DNA of 64,000 nt from Janthinobacterium rivuli (GTDB lineage: Bacteria; Pseudomonadota; Gammaproteobacteria; Burkholderiales; Burkholderiaceae_D). The DNA lies in contig NZ_WFLJ01000009.1 of NCBI RefSeq assembly GCF_009208735.1, positions 62,001 through 126,000 of the forward strand, in the 5' to 3' direction. The position numbers were made by a program, and so were the translations under genes. Shown here in pieces: positions 26,421 through 36,384 of the stretch. The notes under the pieces were generated by a model. The model was given only the letters and a program-made list of their open reading frames with translations, was not told where the DNA came from and did not search any database. Within the stretch, counting starts at the first letter, position 1. Each line of letters starts with the position of its first letter.

Positions 26421-27626
26421 ATGAACATCACACTCAACAAGAAACAAACGCTCGCCATCGCGGCCATCGCGGCCGCCGGCATCGTGCTGGCCGTTCTCAT
26501 CCTCGGCACGGGCAATTCCAGGACCCCGCCGCCCGCCGCCGCCAAGGTGGAAGCACATGCTGAAAAGAAAGACGAACATGGTCACGAGGAAGTGGAAGGC
26601 CGGCTGGAACTGACGGCGGCGCAAAGCAAGACCGCTGGCGTCGTCATCGCCACGGCCGCGCCCGGCCGCATCAAGACGACGGTGGCCCTGCCCGGCGAGA
26701 TCCGTTTCAATGAAGACCGCACGGCCCACGTCGTGCCGCGTCTGGCCGGCGTGGTGGAAGCCGTGCACGCCGACCTGGGCCAGCTGGTCAAGAAGGGACA
26801 AGTGCTGGCCGTCATCGCCAGCACGGAATTGTCGGAACAGCGCAGCGCCCTGCTGTCGGCGCAGCGGCGGCTGTCACTGGCCCGCTCCACGTATGAGCGC
26901 GAGGAAAAACTGTGGCGCGAGAAAATTTCGGCCGAGCAGGATTATCTGCAGGCGCAGCAAGCGTGGCGCGAGGCGGAAATCGCCGTGCAGAACGCGCAGC
27001 AAAAGCTCAGCGCGCTGGGCGCCAACGCCACCAGCAAGGGCCCGCTGAACCGCTACGACATCCGCGCGCCGTTCGACGGCATGGTGCTGGAAAAACACAT
27101 CACCCTGGGCGAAGCCGTCAAGGAAGACGCGAACATCTTCGTCATTTCCGACCTGTCGACCGTGTGGGCGGAAATCGCCGTGCCGACGAAAGACCTGGCC
27201 ACCGTGCGCATGGGAGGCAAGGCGGAAGTGAAAGCGTCCGCGTTCGACGCCAGCGCGCAAGGCACGATCACCTACGTGGGCGCGCTGCTGGGCGAACAGA
27301 CGCGCACGGCCAAGGCGCGCATCAGCTTGCAGAATCCCGACATGGCCTGGCGCCCGGGCCTGTTCGTCACGGTGGAAGTGGTGTCCGGCGAAGCGGACGC
27401 GCCCGTCACGGTACACAGCACGGCCATCCAGACGGTGGAAGACAAGCCCGTCGTCTTCGTGCAGGTGAAAGATGGCTACCAGGCCACGCCCGTGGTGCCG
27501 GGCCGCAGCGATGGCAGCTTGACGCATATCAAGCAGGGCCTGGCCGCCGGCACGCCGTACGCGGCGCAAGGCAGTTTTGTCCTGAAGTCCGAGCTGGGCA
27601 AGGACTCCGCCGGCCACGAACATTGA
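26421..27626 (+). CDS. czcB: CzcB-type periplasmic adaptor (membrane fusion protein)
   Basis: A 401-residue adaptor with one N-terminal membrane anchor (TLAIAAIAAAGIVLAVLIL), a charged His-containing linker (KKDEHGHEEVEG) that may bind metal, then barrel-sandwich/lipoyl (VVEAVHADLGQLVKKGQVLA), alpha-hairpin (about 135-200) and beta-barrel domains (DIRAPFDGMVLEKHITLGE). It ends SAGHEH, another possible metal site. It links CzcA to CzcC and may hand metal to the pump. AAGGAAG precedes the ATG. Order and spacing place it in the czcICBA operon. Confidence 0.93.
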   Translation: MNITLNKKQTLAIAAIAAAGIVLAVLILGTGNSRTPPPAAAKVEAHAEKKDEHGHEEVEGRLELTAAQSKTAGVVIATAAPGRIKTTVALPGEIRFNEDRTAHVVPRLAGVVEAVHADLGQLVKKGQVLAVIASTELSEQRSALLSAQRRLSLARSTYEREEKLWREKISAEQDYLQAQQAWREAEIAVQNAQQKLSALGANATSKGPLNRYDIRAPFDGMVLEKHITLGEAVKEDANIFVISDLSTVWAEIAVPTKDLATVRMGGKAEVKASAFDASAQGTITYVGALLGEQTRTAKARISLQNPDMAWRPGLFVTVEVVSGEADAPVTVHSTAIQTVEDKPVVFVQVKDGYQATPVVPGRSDGSLTHIKQGLAAGTPYAAQGSFVLKSELGKDSAGHEH

Positions 27627-27651
27627 TCACGTCAAAGCTAAGGAAACCATC

Positions 27652-30600
27652 ATGTTTGAACGCTTGATCCGCTTCGCCATCGACCAGCGCTGGCTGGTGA
27701 TGCTGGCCGTGGCCTTTATCGCCGGCCTGGGCATCTACAATTACCAGAAGCTGCCCATCGACGCCGTGCCCGACATCACCAATGTGCAGGTGCAAATCAA
27801 TACCCAGTCCGCCGGCTATTCGCCGCTGGAAACCGAGCAAAGGGTCACCTTCCCCATCGAGACGGCCATGGCCGGCTTGCCGAACCTGGAACAGACGCGC
27901 TCGCTGTCGCGCTACGGCCTGTCGCAAGTGACGGTGATCTTCAAGGATGGCACGGACATCTATTTTGCGCGCCAGATGATCAACGAGCGCTTGCAGGAAG
28001 CGAAGGAAAGCTTGCCGGCCGGCATCACGCCCAAGATGGGGCCCGTTTCCACGGGCCTCGGCGAGATCTACCTGTGGACGGTGGAAACGCAGGACGGCGC
28101 GAAAAAGCCGGACGGCACGCCGTACACGCCGACGGACTTGCGCGAGATCCAGGACTGGATCATCAAGCCGCAGTTGCGCAACGTCACGGGCGTGACGGAG
28201 ATCAATGCCATCGGCGGCTATGCCAAGCAATACCAGGTGGCGCCGTATCCGGAAAAACTGGCCGCCTACGGTATCAGCCTGCAAGACGTGGTGACGGCGC
28301 TCGAGCGCAACAACAGCAACGTGGGCGCCGGCTACATCGAAAAACAGGGCGAGCAGCTGCTGATCCGCGCGCCGGGCCAGGTGGCCTCGAAAAGCGACAT
28401 CGGCAACATCGTCGTCGCCAACGTGCAAGGTGTGGCGATTCGCATCCGCGACGTGGCCGACGTGGTGCTGGGGCGCGAGCTGCGTACGGGCGCGGCGACG
28501 GAAAACGGCCGCGAAGTAGTACTCGGCACGGTGTTCATGCTGATCGGCCAGAACAGCCGCGCCGTGTCGCAAGCCGTCGATAAAAAAATGGTGGAGATCA
28601 ACCGCAGCCTGCCGAAAGGCGTGCACGCCGTCACCGTGTATGACCGCACGGTGCTGGTCGACAAGGCCATCAATACGGTGAAGAAAAACCTGCTCGAAGG
28701 GGCGGTGCTGGTGATCGCGATTTTGTTCCTCTTCCTCGGCAATATCCGTGCGGCCGTCATCACGGCCATGGTGATACCGCTGGCCATGCTGTTCACGTTT
28801 ACGGGCATGGTGCAATACCATGTGAGCGCCAACCTGATGAGTTTGGGCGCGCTGGACTTCGGCATCATCATCGATGGCGCCGTGGTGATCGTGGAAAACT
28901 GCGTGCGCCGCCTTGCCCATGCGCAGCAAAAACTGGGACGCCCGTTGACCTTGCAAGAACGTTTTCACGAAGTGTTTGCGGCATCGCAAGAAGCGCGCCG
29001 TCCTTTGCTGTATGGCCAGCTGATCATCATGGTCGTGTACCTGCCCATCTTCGCGCTGACGGGCGTGGAAGGCCGCATGTTTACGCCGATGGCCCTGACG
29101 GTCGTCATCGCCCTGCTCGGTGCCATGCTGCTGTCGATCACCTTCATCCCCGCCGCCGTGGCACTGTTCATCGGCGACAAGGTGGCGGAGAAGGAAAACG
29201 CCATCATGCGCGCCGCCAAGCGCTGGTATGCGCCGCTGCTGGACAAGGTGATGCGCAACACGCCCGTCGTGTTGACGGGCGCGGCCGTGGCCGTAGTGCT
29301 GTCGGGCTTGCTGGCCACGCGCATGGGCAGCGAATTCGTGCCCAGCCTGAACGAGGGCGACATCGCCATCCAGGCCCTGCGCATCCCCGGCACCAGCCTC
29401 ACGCAATCGCTGGCCATGCAACAGCAGCTGGAAAACAAGCTGATGGCAAACCACAAGGAAATCGCCCGCGTGTTCGCCCGCACGGGAACCGCCGAGATCG
29501 CGTCGGACCCGATGCCGCCGAATATTTCCGACGGCTACATCATGCTGAAACCCCGCAAGGAATGGCCGGAACCGAAAAAGTCGCGCGAGCAATTGCTGGC
29601 GGAAATCGAAGCGACGGCCACCAGCTTGCCGGGCAATAACTACGAGTTTTCGCAACCGATCCAGCTGCGCTTCAACGAACTGATTTCCGGCGTGCGCAGC
29701 GATGTGGCCGTGAAATTGTTCGGCGACGACATGCTTGTCCTCGACGGCACGGCGGCGAAGATCGCCGGCGTGCTGGGCAAGATTCCGGGCGCCACGGAAG
29801 TGAAGGTCGAGCAGACCACGGGCCTGCCCATGCTGACGGTGCAGATCGACCGCGAGCAGACGGCGCGCTACGGCCTCAACATTGCCGACGTGCAGGCGGC
29901 GATCGCCACGGCCATCGGCGGGCAAGAGGCCGGCACCCTGTTCCAGGGCGACCGCCGCTTCGACATCGTCGTGCGCCTGCCCGACAGCCTGCGCAGCGAC
30001 CTGGAGCAACTCAAACGCCTGCCCATCGCCCTGCCCCTGGGCGCGGCGGCGGAAGGCCGCGCGCGCTTCATCCCGCTCGGCGAGGTGGCCAGCCTGCACG
30101 TGGCGCCGGGGCCGAACCAGATCAGCCGCGAAGACGGCAAGCGCCGCATCGTCATCAGCGCCAATGTGCGCGGCCGCGACATCGGCTCGTTCGTGGCCGA
30201 CGCCACGCGGCAGTTGCAGGCGCAGGTGGCCATTCCGGCCGGCTACTGGACCAGCTGGGGCGGCCAGTTCGAGCAACTGCAGTCGGCCACGAAACGCCTG
30301 GAGCTGGTGGTGCCGGTGGCGCTGGCCCTCGTGTTTGTATTGCTATTCGCCATGTTCGGCAACGTGAAGGATGGCTTGCTCGTGTTCAGCGGCATCCCGT
30401 TTGCCTTGACGGGCGGCATCGTCGCCCTGTGGCTGCGCGACATTCCCATGTCGATCTCGGCGGCGGTCGGCTTCATCGCCCTGTCCGGCGTGGCCGTGCT
30501 GAACGGCCTGGTGATGATCGCCTATATCCGCCAGCTGCGCGAACAGGGCATGCCCTTGCGGGAGGCGATACGTACAGGGGCGCTCACGCGCCTGCGGCCC

Positions 30601-30822
30601 GTCTTGATGACGGCGCTGGTGGCGTCCTTGGGTTTCGTGCCGATGGCGATCGCCACGGGCACGGGCGCCGAAGTGCAGCGCCCGCTGGCCACCGTGGTGA
30701 TCGGCGGCATCCTGTCGTCGACGGCCCTGACCCTGCTGGTGCTGCCGCTGCTGTACCGGCTGGCGTACCGCAAGGAAGAAGAGGTGGAAATGCACACCGC
30801 GCCCGCAGGCGCGGCGGTGTAG
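27652..30822 (+). CDS. czcA: CzcA-type heavy-metal RND efflux pump
   Basis: A 1056-residue inner-membrane proton/metal antiporter of the HME-RND family (Co/Zn/Cd type, exact ion inferred). The TM4 proton-relay signature LDFGIIIDGAVVIVEN places Asp402, Asp408 and Glu415, matching the divalent-cation CzcA class rather than the monovalent CusA class. Two 6-TM halves with large periplasmic loops are evident, and the length is full. AAGGAAA precedes the ATG. It is the last gene of czcICBA; no czcD, czcR or czcS is in the window. The downstream palindrome at 30831 may end the transcript. Confidence 0.95.
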   Translation: MFERLIRFAIDQRWLVMLAVAFIAGLGIYNYQKLPIDAVPDITNVQVQINTQSAGYSPLETEQRVTFPIETAMAGLPNLEQTRSLSRYGLSQVTVIFKDGTDIYFARQMINERLQEAKESLPAGITPKMGPVSTGLGEIYLWTVETQDGAKKPDGTPYTPTDLREIQDWIIKPQLRNVTGVTEINAIGGYAKQYQVAPYPEKLAAYGISLQDVVTALERNNSNVGAGYIEKQGEQLLIRAPGQVASKSDIGNIVVANVQGVAIRIRDVADVVLGRELRTGAATENGREVVLGTVFMLIGQNSRAVSQAVDKKMVEINRSLPKGVHAVTVYDRTVLVDKAINTVKKNLLEGAVLVIAILFLFLGNIRAAVITAMVIPLAMLFTFTGMVQYHVSANLMSLGALDFGIIIDGAVVIVENCVRRLAHAQQKLGRPLTLQERFHEVFAASQEARRPLLYGQLIIMVVYLPIFALTGVEGRMFTPMALTVVIALLGAMLLSITFIPAAVALFIGDKVAEKENAIMRAAKRWYAPLLDKVMRNTPVVLTGAAVAVVLSGLLATRMGSEFVPSLNEGDIAIQALRIPGTSLTQSLAMQQQLENKLMANHKEIARVFARTGTAEIASDPMPPNISDGYIMLKPRKEWPEPKKSREQLLAEIEATATSLPGNNYEFSQPIQLRFNELISGVRSDVAVKLFGDDMLVLDGTAAKIAGVLGKIPGATEVKVEQTTGLPMLTVQIDREQTARYGLNIADVQAAIATAIGGQEAGTLFQGDRRFDIVVRLPDSLRSDLEQLKRLPIALPLGAAAEGRARFIPLGEVASLHVAPGPNQISREDGKRRIVISANVRGRDIGSFVADATRQLQAQVAIPAGYWTSWGGQFEQLQSATKRLELVVPVALALVFVLLFAMFGNVKDGLLVFSGIPFALTGGIVALWLRDIPMSISAAVGFIALSGVAVLNGLVMIAYIRQLREQGMPLREAIRTGALTRLRPVLMTALVASLGFVPMAIATGTGAEVQRPLATVVIGGILSSTALTLLVLPLLYRLAYRKEEEVEMHTAPAGAAV

Positions 30823-30830
30823 TCATGAAG

Positions 30831-30951
30831 CCAGGCGTAGCAAAATCGTAGCGAGCGGCTCCGATTTGTGGCTGAGAAGCGCAGCTGTACTCACGTACAG
30901 CGAGCATCGGAGGCCGCAAAGCGTGCCGCGCAGTAGATTTTGCTAGCCTGG
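30831..30951. repeat. 121-bp palindromic intergenic element (MITE/REP-like)
   Basis: The ends CCAGGCGTAGCAAAATC (30831-30847) and GATTTTGCTAGCCTGG (30936-30951) are inverted repeats differing by one extra base. Further pairs lie inside (GGCTCCGAT with ATCGGAGGCC; CTGTAC with GTACAG around a TCAC loop), so nearly the whole element folds as one imperfect hairpin. It separates convergent genes, and its right end supplies the last codons and TAG stop of the next gene. No transposase is encoded. Confidence 0.6.
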
Positions 30952-31455
30952 ACGGCGGTAGCCGCCTTCGATCCAGTTCGCGGCCGACGTGGCGTTGAAC
31001 TTGAAGGCGGCCGAGGTGCGCACCTTGGCGATCTGTTCGCCGTCGGCGTCGTAGGCGCTCAGTTCCGCGTACGGGTGGTCTTCGTCGGGCACGATGTCGA
31101 ACATCACCTTGATTTGCCCCTCATCGGTGGCGACGAACAGGTTCTTGTGCAATTGCGCATGCAGCTGCTGCTCGTGGCGGCGCAGCACTTCCGAGGCCGT
31201 CTTGACCAGCGTATTGAAGGCGTTGACGTCGAGCGGCTTCGGGTTTTTCTTGTCGCGGCCCATGGTCCACGGGCCCACCAGGGCCGGCTCCGGTTCGCCA
31301 TCCTTGATCATGGCCACGGCCCAGCCTTCATCTTCCTCGTTCTTGATCACCCGCGCCGTCCAGCCATTGCCTACCCACAGGCGCGGCTCCTGGATCGGGG
31401 CGTCATTGTCCTGCTCGGCTGCTTCGTCGGAAAAGTCGGGGAAATCGGTACTCAT
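30943..31455 (-). CDS. Conserved-looking hypothetical protein
   Basis: A 170-residue soluble acidic protein with no signal peptide or membrane segment. Landmarks are RLWVGNGWTARVIKNEEDEGWAVAM (only partly quoted families known), VGPWTMGRDKKNPKPLDV and a C-terminal WIEGGYRRPG. Steady codon use and composition support a real gene. The last codons and stop lie inside a palindromic element (30831-30951), suggesting the element inserted at, or overlaps, the gene end. I do not recognise a function. Confidence 0.7.
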   Translation of the reverse strand: MSTDFPDFSDEAAEQDNDAPIQEPRLWVGNGWTARVIKNEEDEGWAVAMIKDGEPEPALVGPWTMGRDKKNPKPLDVNAFNTLVKTASEVLRRHEQQLHAQLHKNLFVATDEGQIKVMFDIVPDEDHPYAELSAYDADGEQIAKVRTSAAFKFNATSAANWIEGGYRRPG

Positions 31456-31578
31456 GGCGGTGCTCGTGATGGAAGGTCGGGGCTAGCATGATAGACGAAA
31501 TCAGCCGCCCGTGCCGCCTTGCCGGTGGCATGGCGGCACGTCCAGCACTGCCGTCCGGCACCTGCGCCCCGGCAGCCG

Positions 31579-31815
31579 TCAGCACATGGACATGGCAGGC
31601 CGGTTGGGCCAGGTCAGCGGTGGACCGGGCGGTAACCAGCGCGGGTCGATGGCCGGCAGCGGCGCATGGTAATTGAACGGGGTGATGATGATCGGCGGTA
31701 TCGCCGATGGCGCACCGACGGGCTCGGCGCAGGACTGCGTGGCGCTACGCTGGCGCGTGATGCGATGGTCAGGGGGGGATAGCGATTGATCCCCGGTATC
31801 TGCAAACAAAAGCAT
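31579..31815 (-). CDS. Small proline-rich hypothetical protein
   Basis: A 78-residue protein with many prolines in its second half (PSAIPPIIITPFNYHAPLPA, PGPPLTWPNRP) and two cysteines. A strong AAGGAGG lies about 6 nt before the ATG at 31815, the main reason to accept it. No known domain, signal peptide or membrane segment. Confidence 0.5.
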   Translation of the reverse strand: MLLFADTGDQSLSPPDHRITRQRSATQSCAEPVGAPSAIPPIIITPFNYHAPLPAIDPRWLPPGPPLTWPNRPAMSMC

Positions 31816-32027
31816 GTTGCCCTCCTTGCGAGACTGAGGTATTCAGTATAGGACGGCTTGCGCACATTACAAGAAAAGAAATCTTGTTCCAGATCAGCGT
31901 TTTTCTGGCCCCCAGCGCCTTCCATACCGTGAAAATGACGGTCTGTCGCACGCCGCTGGCGGCGAGCCGGGCGCGCCCCTAGAGTGTGAGCATGCAACAC
32001 CCGATTCCCCACACACCGAGGCTTACC

Positions 32028-32402
32028 ATGAAAAAATTGCTCACCTTCGTCCTCATCGTCATGCTCGCCTGCCTGTTCCTCGACAAGATCAGCGGCAGCG
32101 ACATGCACATGCAATTCAACGGCGACGATGTCGACGGTCCGCTGGAATGGCTGTTCGGCCTGGTGTTTGCCGGCGGCGGCTTGCTGATCGCCGCCATTGC
32201 GCTGGTGTGCGCCGCCGTCATCACGGGAGTCGTGCTGGCCGGCGTGGGCGTGGTGCTGATCGCCGTGGTGGCCTTCTGCGTGGTGCTGGCGCTGGCCTTG
32301 AGCACGCCCGTGCTGCTGCCGCTGCTGATTCCCGTCGCCATCGTCTGGCTGATCGTCAGCCGCAACCGCAAGCAGGCGCAAGCGCGTCAGCACAACCTGT
32401 AA
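32028..32402 (+). CDS. Small multi-spanning membrane protein
   Basis: A 124-residue protein. The N-terminal hydrophobic helix (KKLLTFVLIVMLACLFL) is followed by a short polar loop (SGSDMHMQFNGDDVDGP), then about three hydrophobic stretches (LVFAGGGLLIAAIALVCA onward) and a basic tail RNRKQAQARQHN. GAGG precedes the ATG at 32028. Its TAA abuts, without a gap, the stop codon of the convergent diguanylate cyclase gene. Function unknown. Confidence 0.7.
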   Translation: MKKLLTFVLIVMLACLFLDKISGSDMHMQFNGDDVDGPLEWLFGLVFAGGGLLIAAIALVCAAVITGVVLAGVGVVLIAVVAFCVVLALALSTPVLLPLLIPVAIVWLIVSRNRKQAQARQHNL

Positions 32403-35400
32403 TCACTGCGCCATGAACTTGCTGAGCACGCCGTCGCCGCCGCCACCATTCTGTTCGATGCGGTTGCGTCCGCCCCGCTTGGCCCGGTACAGCGCCTCAT
32501 CGGCGCGCGCCAGCACGGCGTCGCAATCGGCATCGGTGCCGGCCATGGCGGCCATGCCGATGCTCACCGTGACGGTGATCACAATGCCGCCATCGGTGGT
32601 CAGTGCGCTTTCCGCCACGCGCCGGCGCAGCCGTTCGGCAAACACGGCCGCCGCGGCCAGGTCCGTGCCCGGCAACAGGATGGCGAATTCCTCGCCGCCC
32701 ACGCGGCCCGGCACGTCGACCTTGCGCAGCGCCTGGCACATCAGCGCGCCCAGGTGGCGCAGCACGGCATCGCCCACGGCGTGGCCATACTCGTCATTGA
32801 CGCGCTTGAAGTGATCGATGTCGAGCATCAATACGCTGGCGCAACTGGCCAGTTCGCGCTGCAAGCGGGCATGCTCGTTTTCCAGCGACACCATGAAGTG
32901 ACGCCGGTTCGGCAAGCCGGTGAGGAAATCCGTGGTGGCCAGCTGCAGCAGTTCCGCATTCATGCGCTTGCGCTCGGTGATATCGAGCGAGGACACCATG
33001 ACGAAATCCAGGCTGTCCGCATGGCCGGGCATCACCAGCAGGCTCAGCTCATTTTGCCGCGCCGCGCCATCGAGACGCACGAAGCTGCTTTCGCACTCGT
33101 ACAGGTGGGCGCCGCCAGCGAGCGCCAGCAGCGCATCGCCGAAGCGGGGCAAGGCGCTGTCGTCGAAATTCTGTGCCAGGCTCAGCGCGCCGCGGCGCTG
33201 GTCGTCCTCGTTGGCGCGCACCTGCGCCAGCGCGGCGCCGTTCGCATCGATGATGCGCACCAGCCCCGCCAGCCGCTGCAGCGCGTCCGGATTGGCCTGA
33301 AAGTGGGCGCCCAGGTCGCGCACGCCCGCTTGCTCGAGAGCGTCGAGCGCGGCGCGCACGGCCGACCAGTCCTGTTCCCACAGGGCCACGGGCGCATGGT
33401 CGTACAGGCTGCGGAAACGCGCTTCGCCGGCGCGCAGGGCCAGCGCCACCTGCGCCTGCTCGATGGCCATGCCGGCCAGGTGCGCCGCCTCGCTCAGCCG
33501 TGCCAGATGCGCCGCGCTGGGCAGCGCAGGCTGGCGGTGATACGCCATCAGCACGCCCAGCAGCTTGCCCGAGCCGCCACGCACGGGCTCGGCCCAGCAC
33601 GATTGCAGCTGGGCCTGGCACGCCAGTTCCATCGTTTCCCGCGCATCCGCATGCAGGTCGGGGACGACCACGCGCTGGCCGTCGCGCACGGCTTGCGCGG
33701 CGATGCCATGCACGCCCTGCAGGGTATCGAGGTCATGGCCATGGCTGGACAGGTTGAAAAACGCGGGCAAGCTCGGCGCCGCGCCCAGCACCAGACGGTG
33801 GCGGCTTTCATCGAGCAGCAAGATGCTGCACAGCATGGCGGGATGGTCGGCTTGCACGCTCAGCACCACGCTTTCCAGCACACGCTCCAGCGGCGCGCCC
33901 GTGGCCAGCATTTCCAGCACTTGCCGCCGCGTGTGCTCGCGCCGCTCCATCTGGCTGCGCTCGCTGATATCGCGGAAGGTCCACAAGCGCGCCTGCTCAT
34001 TGCCCAGCTGCATGCTGCGCACATATTGCTCGACCACCCGTCCATCGCGCAGGTGCAGCACGTCGCGCCGCTCGCGGTGGCCATGCGGCGCGTGGAGGCG
34101 TGCCCCGAGGAACGGCGCCGCCTGCTCCAGCTGGCTTTCCACATGGCGCACCAGCGCCGCGCCATCGGCTTGCCAGTCGAGCGCGTCGGGCACTTGCCAC
34201 AGGTCGCGGAAACGCCGGTTCGACGTGAAGATGCGGCCATCGATATTGTCGACCAGAATGCCGTCGATGGTCGAATCGAGGATGCTGCGCAGCATGGCCT
34301 GGCTGCGCTGCGCCGCTTCGGCCATCGCCAGCACGCTCGCCTGCCCCTGCTCCAGCTGAGCGGTCAGCTCGCTCGAGCGCGCCAGCGACGCCTGGGCGCG
34401 GGCGCGGCCCACCGCCAGCAGCCAGGCCGCCAGCGCCAGCACGATGCTGGCCAGCAAACCGGTCCAGACCACCAGGCGGGGCCGCGCCAGCAGTTCGCCG
34501 TCAAAACCGGGCATGGCGCGCACGCGCAAGGTCCAGGCATGGCCGGCGATGGTGATGGCTTGCCGCGACAGCAGGCTGCCCGAGGCGGCAGACGACAAGG
34601 CGCCTGGCAAGCTGTCATACATCAGGGCCGGTTCGGCCAGCTGCGCGCCATCATAGATTTCCAGGTCCAGCTGGCGCGCGCCCTCGCCGCCCACGCCCGC
34701 CATCAGGTCGCCCATGCGAAATGGCGCAAATACCCAGGCGCGCAAGGCGGCGCGCCGCTGCTCCACGCTGGCATGCGGCACACCACTTTCATACACGGGC
34801 AGCACGATCAGGAAGCCATACGCCTGGGCGCTGTCGCCATCCTGCACCAGGCGGATCTTGCCCGTCATGGCGGCTTCGCCCGTGTCGCGCGCCTGTTCGA
34901 GCGCGGCGCGGCGCACGGGTTCGGACGCGATGTCGTAACCGAAGGCCAGCAGGTTGCTATCGTTTAAAGGTTCCAGATAGGTGATGGGCGCATGCCAGGC
35001 GCGCTGACCGGAAGGACGCACGGCATAGCCGGGATAGCCTTCCGCGCGCACGCCGGCCTCGTGCCGCGCCAGGGCGGCGCCGGACAACAGCGGCAGGTAG
35101 CCGATGCCGTGAATGCCGGGAAAGTGGCGGTCCACCTGCTGCACCGCCAGATAGGTATGGAATTCGCGGCGCGTGACTTCCTGCGAACTGGCATACAGTC
35201 CCTGCACCCCGTGCAGCACCTGGATATAGGTCTGCATGCGGCCGACGATGTTGCCCACCAGTTCGCGCACGCGGAAATCGAAATCGGCCTGCACCTGCTG
35301 TTCGATGGCGTCGTGGGCATTGCGCCAGGCGCCATACGTCAATCCCAGGCACAGCGCCAGCACCAGCGCGGCCAATGCGCGCCCTCCCATCCAGTGCGAC

Positions 35401-35441
35401 ACTGGCCGGGCAAACCATGACGAAGACGCGCGTGTAGGCAT
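32403..35441 (-). CDS. Membrane diguanylate cyclase with CHASE, PAS, GAF and GGDEF domains
   Basis: A 1012-residue c-di-GMP synthase. TM1 (about 20-38), a periplasmic CHASE domain (about 75-300; FPGIHGIGYLPLL, GYDIASEP), TM2 (about 323-345), a PAS (about 385-500), a GAF (about 510-660), a degenerate PAS (about 670-825) and GGDEF (about 830-995). The active site GGEEF (915-919) is intact, DIDHFKRVND binds metal, and RKVD (906-909), five residues before GGEEF, fits the product-inhibition I-site. No EAL domain. It should couple an extracellular signal to c-di-GMP production. The ribosome binding site before 35441 is weak. Confidence 0.93.
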   Translation of the reverse strand: MPTRASSSWFARPVSHWMGGRALAALVLALCLGLTYGAWRNAHDAIEQQVQADFDFRVRELVGNIVGRMQTYIQVLHGVQGLYASSQEVTRREFHTYLAVQQVDRHFPGIHGIGYLPLLSGAALARHEAGVRAEGYPGYAVRPSGQRAWHAPITYLEPLNDSNLLAFGYDIASEPVRRAALEQARDTGEAAMTGKIRLVQDGDSAQAYGFLIVLPVYESGVPHASVEQRRAALRAWVFAPFRMGDLMAGVGGEGARQLDLEIYDGAQLAEPALMYDSLPGALSSAASGSLLSRQAITIAGHAWTLRVRAMPGFDGELLARPRLVVWTGLLASIVLALAAWLLAVGRARAQASLARSSELTAQLEQGQASVLAMAEAAQRSQAMLRSILDSTIDGILVDNIDGRIFTSNRRFRDLWQVPDALDWQADGAALVRHVESQLEQAAPFLGARLHAPHGHRERRDVLHLRDGRVVEQYVRSMQLGNEQARLWTFRDISERSQMERREHTRRQVLEMLATGAPLERVLESVVLSVQADHPAMLCSILLLDESRHRLVLGAAPSLPAFFNLSSHGHDLDTLQGVHGIAAQAVRDGQRVVVPDLHADARETMELACQAQLQSCWAEPVRGGSGKLLGVLMAYHRQPALPSAAHLARLSEAAHLAGMAIEQAQVALALRAGEARFRSLYDHAPVALWEQDWSAVRAALDALEQAGVRDLGAHFQANPDALQRLAGLVRIIDANGAALAQVRANEDDQRRGALSLAQNFDDSALPRFGDALLALAGGAHLYECESSFVRLDGAARQNELSLLVMPGHADSLDFVMVSSLDITERKRMNAELLQLATTDFLTGLPNRRHFMVSLENEHARLQRELASCASVLMLDIDHFKRVNDEYGHAVGDAVLRHLGALMCQALRKVDVPGRVGGEEFAILLPGTDLAAAAVFAERLRRRVAESALTTDGGIVITVTVSIGMAAMAGTDADCDAVLARADEALYRAKRGGRNRIEQNGGGGDGVLSKFMAQ

Positions 35442-35640
35442 GACAGACTGACAGGCAGAACGGACATCAAACCGCTACACGGCCAGCAACATGGCTGGCG
35501 GCGGGCTGCACGACTACCTTCGGTAGTCGATGAGAATGATAGTACGTTACAGCGGGCGCCCTTGCAATGCCGAATATTGTATTGAAAAAATCACATATTT
35601 CGTCAATGCAATGATACGTACTCCCGGAAAATTCGATGCC

Positions 35641-36384
35641 ATGAAAACTATCCGCGGCGGCTGGTATGATCGCCCGCCATCCACCACGCAGGAGGCGCAT
35701 TTGCAGCAGGATAGCTGGCAGGGAACGCTCTGGCTGGCGCCGGACTTCGCCATCTTGCATGGCGCGGCAGGCGCCACGGATAGCCACGCCCATTACGCGC
35801 ACCAGCTGATGCTGAGCACCGGGGCGCCCTTCACGGCCGAGCTCGACGGCATCGTCCACACGGCGCGGCATTTGCTGGTCGATAGCCTGCGCCCGCACGC
35901 CATCCTGAGCGCGCCTGCGCCCCTGCTGACCATCTATGCGGAACCGCAGCGGCTGAGCGGGGCGGCCCTGCTGGCGGCGGCCGCCAGCGCAGGCGCACCC
36001 AGCCTGGACAGCCTGTCCGCCGCACTGCAGGCGCAGCCGCGCCAGCAGCTGCCCGATCCCCGCTTGCGGCGGGCGCTGGACAAGGTCGACGCGCTGCTGT
36101 CAGGCAAGGTCAGCGCGACCGCCGTGGCCGAGGCCGCGCATGTGTCGTTGAGCCAGCTGGAACGCCTGTTCAGCGCCCAACTGGGTCTGCCCGTGCGGCG
36201 CCTGGTGCTGTGGCGCCGCTTGCGCCTGGCCATCCGTTTCATTGTGCTCGACAGTACCCTGACGCAGGCGGCCCACAGCGCCGGCTTTGCCGATGCCGCG
36301 CATTTTTCGCGCACCATGCGCAGCCTGTTCGGCGTGCGCGCCGACCGCAGCTTGCGCCGGCTCGACGTCAAGCTGCTCGATTGA
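35641..36384 (+). CDS. AraC-family transcriptional regulator
   Basis: A 247-residue regulator if it starts at the ATG at 35641; in-frame upstream starts (35611, 35530) are possible. The N-terminal half resembles a cupin-like sensing region (HAHYAHQLMLSTGAPF). The C-terminal AraC domain has VSATAVAEAAHVSLSQLERLF and a second helix-turn-helix LTQAAHSAGFADAAHFSRTM. No obvious target operon; it is divergent from the diguanylate cyclase gene and its 3' end overlaps by 17 bases the convergent desaturase-like gene. Confidence 0.82.
   Translation: MKTIRGGWYDRPPSTTQEAHLQQDSWQGTLWLAPDFAILHGAAGATDSHAHYAHQLMLSTGAPFTAELDGIVHTARHLLVDSLRPHAILSAPAPLLTIYAEPQRLSGAALLAAAASAGAPSLDSLSAALQAQPRQQLPDPRLRRALDKVDALLSGKVSATAVAEAAHVSLSQLERLFSAQLGLPVRRLVLWRRLRLAIRFIVLDSTLTQAAHSAGFADAAHFSRTMRSLFGVRADRSLRRLDVKLLD

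Noticed and set aside
27529-30276. A 915-codon open frame on the minus strand opposite czcA, and similar ones opposite tamB, mksB and others
   Set aside because: Composition is Arg/His/Gln/Ala-rich without domains, and these frames mirror the codon bias of the clear genes on the other strand.
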